From an uncultured Collinsella sp. (GTDB taxonomy: Bacteria; Actinomycetota; Coriobacteriia; Coriobacteriales; Coriobacteriaceae), in the NCBI GenBank assembly GCA_958428675.1, contig CAUAGV010000044.1:1-10955 (forward strand): a stretch of DNA of 10,955 nucleotides, in the 5' to 3' direction. How positions within the stretch are numbered: position 1 is the stretch's first letter; each line of letters opens with the position of its first letter. Below are positions 5,804 through 10,955 of the stretch, piece after piece. The position numbers were made by a program, and so were the translations under genes. The notes below the pieces were generated by a model, which made no database searches, had not been told where the DNA came from, and saw only the letters and a program-made list of their open reading frames with translations.

Positions 5804-6527
5804 AGGCGATGGCTTGGCGCTGAAGCTCGATGAGCTCGGCGATACCCTTGTCGCCCAGGTCGAGCAGGGCGTTGAGGCGCTTGCGGTCAAAGGGCGCCTG
5901 CTCGCCGGTGCCCTGGAGCTCGATCATCTCGCCGGTGTCGGTGGCGACGAGGTTCATGTCGACCTCGGCGTGACTGTCCTCGGAATAATCGAGGTCAAGC
6001 AGCGTATTGCCGTCGACAACGCCCATGGAGATGGCAGCCACCTGGCCGATAAGCGGGATGCGCTCGATCTTGCCCGCCTCGACCCACATGGCGAGGGCGT
6101 CGTGCAGCGCCACCCAGGCGCCGGTGATGCTCGCTGTACGCGTGCCGCCATCGGCCTGAATCACATCGCAGTCGACGGTGACGGTGTACTCGCCGAGCGC
6201 CTTCATGTTGACAACGGTACGCAGGCTGCGGCCAATGAGGCGCTCGATCTCCATGGAGCGACCCTTGCGGTTGGCGTGCTCGCGCTTGCAGCGCTTGCCG
6301 GTCGACGCCGGCAGCATGGCGTATTCCGCGGTCACCCAGCCGGCCTTAGCTCCCTTTCGCCAGCCCGGCACGCCCTCCTCGATAGTGGCGGCGCACAGCA
6401 CGCGCGTGTCACCGAACTCGGCCAAACACGAGCCGTGGGCGTGCTTCATGACGCCACGGGTGAGCTTAACGGGGCGCAACTCGTTGGCGGCGCGATCGTT
6501 GGCGCGGTTGACCTGCATGTACTCCAT
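5802..6527 (-). CDS. rph: Ribonuclease PH
   Basis: RNase PH is a phosphorolytic 3'-5' exonuclease that trims tRNA 3' ends and takes part in rRNA decay. The 241-residue product matches the family length. Landmarks are GWVTAEYAMLPAST (63-76), EIERLIGRSLRTVVN (93-107), DCDVIQADGGTRTASITGA (119-137), the catalytic-type DLDYSEDSHAEVDMN (178-192) and ELQGTGEQAPF (203-213). The ATG has AGGA about 7 nt upstream; a second ATG three codons later lacks suitable spacing. It follows murI by 54 nt with no terminator between, so it is probably on the same transcript. Its stop codon lies within the downstream hairpin. Confidence 0.97.
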   Translation of the reverse strand: MEYMQVNRANDRAANELRPVKLTRGVMKHAHGSCLAEFGDTRVLCAATIEEGVPGWRKGAKAGWVTAEYAMLPASTGKRCKREHANRKGRSMEIERLIGRSLRTVVNMKALGEYTVTVDCDVIQADGGTRTASITGAWVALHDALAMWVEAGKIERIPLIGQVAAISMGVVDGNTLLDLDYSEDSHAEVDMNLVATDTGEMIELQGTGEQAPFDRKRLNALLDLGDKGIAELIELQRQAIA

Positions 6528-6581
6528 AGAAATTTCCTTTCGGCAAAAGATGTGGCGAAGGCTTTGGCGGCTGCCTTACAT

Positions 6582-7466
6582 CTATTTCAGCTCATCGATA
6601 TCGATATGTTCGATGCTCTTGAGCGGCTGACCAAAGATAAAGCTGCCCGCCACCGCAAACTCGGCAATGTTATCGGCCGTCGTGGCAAAACGATGCTGCG
6701 GCTCGGCGGCGTCGCCCGCCAGCTGCTCGCGGCGCGTGAGGATATCGGTCAGCTCGCGCGTGGTCTCCTCGGCGGAACTCACGACGCGCACCCCAGGCCC
6801 CAGCGCATGGCGGATAGGTCCCACCAACAGCGGGAAATGCGTACAGCCGAGCACCACGGTATCGATACCGTGGTCGCGCAGCGGCTCAACCGTGGCACCC
6901 ACCAGCGCACGCACGGCAGGCGTATCGAAGATGTCCTCGTTCTCAAGCCACTGTTCCTGCAGATGTGCACCCGAGGCGAGCTCGTGTTCGACAACCTCGA
7001 CAAAGCTCGAGGCAGGACAGCCGTATACATCGACGCCGGCATCCAGGTCCTGAATGGCGCGCGTGTAGGCGCCCGAGCGAATAGTGAGGTTGGTGGCGAG
7101 CACGCCCACGCGACGCGTACGCGTGCTGTTGATTGCCGCACGGGCACCCGGCGCGATCACACCGATCACGGGAACGTCGAGCACCTGCTGGGCCAGACGC
7201 AAGGCCGCAGCGGTCGCCGTGTTGCAGGCGATGACCATAATCTTGACGTCGTGCTTCGAAAGCCAACGACCCGCCTGCAACGCAAACGAGCGCACCTCAT
7301 CCTCGGTACGGGTGCCGTAGGGGCAGCGCTTGGTGTCGCCAAAGTAGTAGACGGACTCGTGCGGCAACGCCGTCGCAATCGCGCGCGCAACCGTCAGACC
7401 GCCCAACCCAGAATCGAACACGCCAATCGGGCGCGTGTCACCTGCCGAATTCTCGATATCGGACAT
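6582..7466 (-). CDS. murI: Glutamate racemase
   Basis: MurI interconverts L- and D-glutamate without a cofactor and supplies D-Glu for peptidoglycan. The 294 residues contain IGVFDSGLGGLTVARAI (14-30), YFGDTKRCPYGT (41-52) and the two catalytic cysteines: Cys81 in ACNTATA and Cys208 in GCTHFPLL. The ATG follows GGTGAGG at only about 2 nt, which is unusually close, but no other in-frame start is available before the first conserved motif. It lies 51 nt after the HAD gene and 54 nt before rph. The MurE-type ligase just upstream uses the D-Glu-containing precursor, which fits a shared cell-wall role. Confidence 0.97.
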   Translation of the reverse strand: MSDIENSAGDTRPIGVFDSGLGGLTVARAIATALPHESVYYFGDTKRCPYGTRTEDEVRSFALQAGRWLSKHDVKIMVIACNTATAAALRLAQQVLDVPVIGVIAPGARAAINSTRTRRVGVLATNLTIRSGAYTRAIQDLDAGVDVYGCPASSFVEVVEHELASGAHLQEQWLENEDIFDTPAVRALVGATVEPLRDHGIDTVVLGCTHFPLLVGPIRHALGPGVRVVSSAEETTRELTDILTRREQLAGDAAEPQHRFATTADNIAEFAVAGSFIFGQPLKSIEHIDIDELK

Positions 7467-7517
7467 TACCTCACCAGTCTCTCTCGAAAAGACATGTCCA
7501 AGTGCGGCGACGCCGCG

Positions 7518-8429
7518 CTACGAACGCGCCGCGACCAGCAGCTCTGCCGTCGCCGCCCAACCATCGACAATTTTGCCGCGCGTAACGAAAGCGTTCTCGC
7601 AAGCAGCCAGGAACTCGGGCGCGCCGGCGCTCGTCAGGCCATTCTCGACCAGGCAGAACGTGCCCACGTGATCGGCCATGTAGAAGTCGGACTCGGAATC
7701 GCCGAGCGCGAGCGTCTCCTCGCGCTCGATCCCCAGGTGCTCGCAGAAGCGCGCGATGGCAACGCCCTTGTTGAGACCCGCGGGGTTGATGTTGAATGCG
7801 CGACCGTCCTCGACGCGATCGAGCTCGAGCGTCGTCGGCTTGGACAGGTGAGTCAGATGGCCGTTGCAAGCCCAGATCAGACCGCAGCCGGCCTCGTCCA
7901 GGATGGCCTGAACCTCATCGTCGGGCACATCGCCGCGCATGCCGACGGTGACCTCACGGTATTTGTAGCCGGTCGACATGTCGTTGTGATACTCGATCTT
8001 GTGCGGCCAGCGGGCGAGGATCTTCTCGCACACGCCGGTCTGCTCGATCACCTGGTGCGGCGTGAGGCCGCAAGAGGAGTCGTAGGGCATGTCGCCGGTC
8101 AGATACTCCCAATCGTTGGCTTTGAGGTCGTACATAACCAGACCGCCCATCTCGCCAATGTAGGAGTTGAGGCCGAGCACGCGCGCGTCCTCGTGGATCA
8201 TGGTACGGTTGCGGCCCGAGGTGGGAACCACCTGAATACCAGCGCGAGCGAGCGCCACGACGGCCTCGACGAGTTTGGTCGAGGGGTTGCCGTCGTTGTC
8301 GCGCAGCACGCACGAGCCGGGTGCAAGCATCGTGGCATCCAGGTCGGTAAAGACGTACTTGACCTTGGCCAAGCGCTCGCGCATCTCGCCCGAAAGCTCG
8401 GCGACGGTCGGCAGGGTATTGTGGGACAT
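7518..8429 (-). CDS. HAD-superfamily phosphatase, Cof/MPGP-like
   Basis: The 303-residue product is a cytoplasmic HAD phosphatase with all four motifs. Motif I is FTDLDATML (Asp29 nucleophile, Asp31), motif II is VPTSGR (68-73), the motif III-type Lys is in NKG (221), and motif IV is LGDSESDF (242-249, Asp244 and Asp248). The large insert between motifs II and III (about 75-210) fits a C2-type cap, as in Cof-like, sucrose-phosphatase-like and mannosyl-3-phosphoglycerate phosphatases. That suggests a sugar phosphate or similar small substrate, but the real one cannot be read from sequence. I chose the ATG at 8429 because CGGAG lies 5 nt upstream; an in-frame ATG 14 codons earlier has no ribosome site. 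It sits between the MurE-type gene and murI. Confidence 0.88.
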   Translation of the reverse strand: MSHNTLPTVAELSGEMRERLAKVKYVFTDLDATMLAPGSCVLRDNDGNPSTKLVEAVVALARAGIQVVPTSGRNRTMIHEDARVLGLNSYIGEMGGLVMYDLKANDWEYLTGDMPYDSSCGLTPHQVIEQTGVCEKILARWPHKIEYHNDMSTGYKYREVTVGMRGDVPDDEVQAILDEAGCGLIWACNGHLTHLSKPTTLELDRVEDGRAFNINPAGLNKGVAIARFCEHLGIEREETLALGDSESDFYMADHVGTFCLVENGLTSAGAPEFLAACENAFVTRGKIVDGWAATAELLVAARS

Positions 8430-8536
8430 GGTTACTCCGTTTACGTAGAAGGGTTTGGACTTGGACGGCATGTTTTGATTGAGGGAACACGCTTATGGCG
8501 ACAGCGCACTCAGGACGCCGCCGCCATCATGGTTCA

Positions 8537-10099
8537 TTAGTCAAACTGGGCAACATCGATCAGGCGATTGGCCAGCGAAAGGTCGCTCTCGATGGGCACG
8601 AACTCGTCGCCCACGTGCATGAGCTCCTCGTCACCCTTTGCCAGCAGCAAGACAATGGTGGGAGCATCGGGGTTGACGTACTCCTCGCGCGCCGCCTTGA
8701 ACGCCGCATGCACAGCGGCTTCGCGATCGAGGATGATCTTGTTCGGCGTATCGTCGGGAACATGTTCGGCAAGCTCGCGACAGACCTTCATCGGGTCCTC
8801 GTGAGCCGGGTCCTCATTGGCAAAGATCATCAGGTCGGAATACGGTGCGGCCTCGCGCGGAAGCTGCTCGCGGCGCTCCTGCGCCTTGCCGCCGGCAGCG
8901 CCAAACACCGCAATGACCGGACTAGCGGGAAACGCGCGCTTGACCGACGAGAAAAGCGAGCGGAACGAAAGCTGGTTGTGCGCGTAGTCGACGACACAAA
9001 TCACGCGGCCGTCCTTCGACTCCACGACCTCCATACGGCCCGGCACACGCAGTTTTGAGAGGCCCTTCTTGATAGCCTCGATACCGATGCCGATCTCGCG
9101 CGCAGCGGCGATAGCGACCAGCGCGTTTTCCACGTTAAAGTCTCCCGCGATACCCAGCAGGACCTTCTCCCCCGCCTCGGACTCGTCGGCACACAGGCCA
9201 TGCAAGTTGAACTCGATGCTAAAGCCGACTATGCGTACGTCGCTCGCCCACAGGCTTGCCTCGGGATGCTCGACGCCAACGGTCACCAAGCGCTCGGCCG
9301 TCGACGCTGCCTCCAGCACACGGTCGACCTCTTCGGTGCCCAGATTCACCACGGCGGTCTTTGCCTGGTCAAAAATCCTGAGCTTGCTCTCAAAATAATC
9401 CTCAAACGTGGGGTGTTCGATCGGCGAGATGTGGTCGCGGCCGATGTTGAGGAAGCACGCCACGTCAAACGGCAGATTCTCGACGCGTTGGTACTTGAGC
9501 GCCTGGCTCGAGACCTCCATGACCATGGACTGGCGACCGGACGTGCGGCAGTTGGCGATATGGCGCCAAACCTCGGGGGCCTCGGGCGTAGTATTGGTGC
9601 TCTCGTAGCACTCGATACCATCGTCGGTACTCACCGAGCCGATCATGCCGCAGGACTCGCCCGCCGCCTTGATGATGGACTGGAGCATAAAAGCGGCCGT
9701 GGTCTTTCCCTTGGTGCCGGTGATGCCCACGATCTTGACGTCGTGGTCGGGACGGTCGTAGACCTCCGGCGGCAACAGGGCCATGGCCGTGCGAACACTA
9801 TCAACAACCAGCATCGCAGCACCGCTCTCCTGCGCCAGCGGCTCCAGAGACTCGACCAGCGACTCCTCGCACACAAATGCGACGGCGCCCGCATCGAGCG
9901 CCATGCTCAAAAACGCGGGCTTAAAGGCAGCACCTTTACAGAAGAACACGTCACCTGCCGAGACCGCGCGCGAATCAAACGAGCAACCGGTCACGGCACG
10001 CTCGTCAACCTGCTCCGATGCGCGCAGCTCGCCGCACACATCGAGCAGCTTGGCAAGCGTATCGACCGTGGTCACGGTCGCGGAATCCGAATGGTGCAT
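8537..10099 (-). CDS. murE: MurE-type UDP-N-acetylmuramyl-tripeptide ligase, probably not DAP-adding
   Basis: This ATP-dependent Mur ligase should add the third amino acid to UDP-MurNAc-L-Ala-D-Glu. In the 520 residues, the N-terminal uridine-nucleotide domain includes FDSRAVSAGDVFFCKGAAFK (41-60). The P-loop is GITGTKGKTT (125-134), followed by NTTPEAPE (169-176), EVSSQAL (195-201), a Lys in FESKLRIF (Lys239) at the usual carbamylated site, DYAHNQLSFR (371-380) and a C-terminal domain. Where DAP-adding enzymes carry DNPR, this one has NEDPAHEDP (428-436), closer to Lys-type enzymes. That points to Lys or Orn as substrate, though an accessory MurE-like paralogue is possible. The ATG has an AGG 6 nt upstream. 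It heads the block with the HAD gene, murI and rph. Confidence 0.88.
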   Translation of the reverse strand: MHHSDSATVTTVDTLAKLLDVCGELRASEQVDERAVTGCSFDSRAVSAGDVFFCKGAAFKPAFLSMALDAGAVAFVCEESLVESLEPLAQESGAAMLVVDSVRTAMALLPPEVYDRPDHDVKIVGITGTKGKTTAAFMLQSIIKAAGESCGMIGSVSTDDGIECYESTNTTPEAPEVWRHIANCRTSGRQSMVMEVSSQALKYQRVENLPFDVACFLNIGRDHISPIEHPTFEDYFESKLRIFDQAKTAVVNLGTEEVDRVLEAASTAERLVTVGVEHPEASLWASDVRIVGFSIEFNLHGLCADESEAGEKVLLGIAGDFNVENALVAIAAAREIGIGIEAIKKGLSKLRVPGRMEVVESKDGRVICVVDYAHNQLSFRSLFSSVKRAFPASPVIAVFGAAGGKAQERREQLPREAAPYSDLMIFANEDPAHEDPMKVCRELAEHVPDDTPNKIILDREAAVHAAFKAAREEYVNPDAPTIVLLLAKGDEELMHVGDEFVPIESDLSLANRLIDVAQFD

Positions 10100-10134
10100 C
10101 TTTCACCTTTCTCAGCCATTTGGCAGGGACGGTT

Positions 10135-10163
10135 TTCATAGTAACTGAAACGTGCTCGCGCAA
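10135..10163 (-). promoter_or_regulatory. Candidate promoter of the murE block
   Basis: TTGCGC (10163-10158) and TATGAA (10140-10135) lie 17 bp apart on the minus strand, about 35 bp before the murE start. Both match consensus only partly. The -35 shares its first bases with the T run of the asnB terminator. An overlapping TACTAT (10143-10138) is an alternative -10. Confidence 0.35.
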
Positions 10164-10186
10164 AAACGGCTCCCGGAGGAGCCGTT
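10162..10186 (-). terminator. Intrinsic terminator of asnB
   Basis: On the minus strand AACGGCTCC (10186-10178) and GGAGCCGTT (10173-10165) form a 9-bp perfect stem around a 4-nt loop, with five T at 10166-10162. It lies 25 nt after the asnB stop. Confidence 0.92.
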
Positions 10187-10211
10187 ACGCGCAGGCATTC
10201 GTAGGCCGAGA

Positions 10212-10955
10212 CTAGGCAGCCTGAACAGAAGGCTGGCCCTCGTCGATAAAGAAGCGCTTGTACCACACCAGGAACACGAGCGGCGTATAGATCTTGCGCT
10301 GGAAATCGCCCTTGCCCGCAAAGTGCAGATCGAGCAGGTGCATGAGCTCGTCGGTATTGAAGAACTCGCTTGCCCACGGCGCGGTGAAGTACTCCTTGAC
10401 ATAGTCGTACCACTTTTGCTCGCGCAGCCAGTAGACAATCGGCACCGGGAAGCCCACCTTGGGACGGGTGGCCCACTCATCGGGCAGCGACTTGTTGGCA
10501 GCGTGGCGGAGTACCTGCTTGTTGCCGTTCTCGTTGATGCGGTAGCGGTCGGGAATGTGCTCGGCGAACTCCATGACTTTGCGGTCCAGGAAGGGCACGC
10601 GCAGCTCCAGTGAGTGTGCCATGCACATCTTGTCGGCCTTGAGCAGAATGTCGCCCGGGAGCCACATGTTCATGTCCAGGTACTGCTTCTTGACCAGCTC
10701 GGGCTGACCCTTCACGCGCGCATAGATGGGAGCGGCAAGCTCGAAGGCGCCATCGCCGGTGTTGTACTCGGGCTTGAGCACGCCGTCGACCTCGCGCTCC
10801 GGCCATACCAGAGCCTGTCCCAGGAACGACTTCTCGGGGATCTCGGCACCCTTGACCAGGAAGTTATGTCCCTTGAAGTACGGCATATGCAGCGCCAGGT
10901 TACCGAGCGCGCGACGGACGGGCAGCGGCACCATCTTTTTGTACTTGCGCACCGG
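10212..10955 (-). CDS. asnB: Asparagine synthetase (glutamine-hydrolysing), C-terminal part, cut by the window edge
   Basis: Asparagine synthetase B makes Asn from Asp, ATP and glutamine. Only the last 247 or so residues lie in the window; the frame is open to the edge and the first codons seen are internal, so the N-terminal glutaminase domain and the ATP-binding SGGxDS motif should lie beyond. The visible part is the end of the synthase domain, marked by ILLKADKMCMAHSLELRVPFLD, where most relatives have KADKMSMA, and by a RPKVGFPVPI segment. The C-terminus follows family pattern up to LVFLVWYKRFF. A strong terminator ends the gene before murE, so the two are probably separate transcripts. 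Close relatives amidate peptidoglycan precursors, so Asn synthesis is likely but not proven. Confidence 0.9.
   Translation of the reverse strand, partial: PVRKYKKMVPLPVRRALGNLALHMPYFKGHNFLVKGAEIPEKSFLGQALVWPEREVDGVLKPEYNTGDGAFELAAPIYARVKGQPELVKKQYLDMNMWLPGDILLKADKMCMAHSLELRVPFLDRKVMEFAEHIPDRYRINENGNKQVLRHAANKSLPDEWATRPKVGFPVPIVYWLREQKWYDYVKEYFTAPWASEFFNTDELMHLLDLHFAGKGDFQRKIYTPLVFLVWYKRFFIDEGQPSVQAA

Noticed and set aside
8430..8471. Earlier start of the HAD gene
   Set aside because: The upstream ATG lacks a ribosome site, while the later one has CGGAG at 5 nt.
5712..8540. Plus-strand open frame of 942 codons
   Set aside because: It lies wholly antisense to rph, murI and the HAD gene, all with intact motifs. 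High-GC coding DNA often leaves the opposite strand open; the translation is low in complexity, with no recognisable domain.
9200..10141. Plus-strand frame of 313 codons opposite murE
   Set aside because: Antisense shadow of a gene with all Mur ligase motifs; no ribosome site or family resemblance.

Overview
The window is about 60% GC, densely packed, and every supported gene lies on the minus strand, so transcription runs from high to low coordinates. Gene content and order suggest a Gram-positive actinobacterium, most likely a Coriobacteriia member such as Collinsella or a relative. The clues are Shine-Dalgarno sites of the GGAGG type, frequent GTG starts, a veg-ispE pair as in Gram-positive genomes, and a lysyl-tRNA synthetase with a C-terminal EMAPII-type domain. 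The taxonomic call is inference; no rRNA is present.

In transcription order: (1) 10955-10212, the C-terminal part of an AsnB-type asparagine synthetase, cut by the window edge and followed by a clear intrinsic terminator. (2) 10099-5802, a cell-wall and RNA block: a MurE-type ligase, a HAD phosphatase, glutamate racemase (murI) and RNase PH (rph), ending in a terminator that overlaps the rph stop codon. (3) 5661-4570, rdgB (XTP/dITP pyrophosphatase) and dtd (D-aminoacyl-tRNA deacylase), tightly coupled and followed by a 12-bp perfect hairpin and then a weaker U-tract terminator. (4) 4386-3191, veg and ispE, 2 nt apart. (5) tRNA-Pro(CGG) with encoded CCA and its own terminator. (6) tatA with a good promoter and its own terminator. 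(7) greA and (8) lysS, separated by a terminator-like hairpin that almost touches the lysS ribosome binding site.

The genes are mostly housekeeping: translation (lysS, tRNA-Pro, dtd), transcription elongation (greA), peptidoglycan precursors (murE-type, murI), isoprenoid precursors (ispE), nucleotide-pool and RNA hygiene (rdgB, rph) and protein export (tatA). I see no mobile element, CRISPR array, phage gene or new defence system. No gene-free stretch exceeds about 185 bases.

The points most worth checking are a repeated stop-codon-adjacent hairpin after lysS and dtd, the lysyl-tRNA synthetase fusion, the amino-acid specificity of the MurE-type ligase, a palindrome inside the tatA promoter, and the hairpin in front of lysS.
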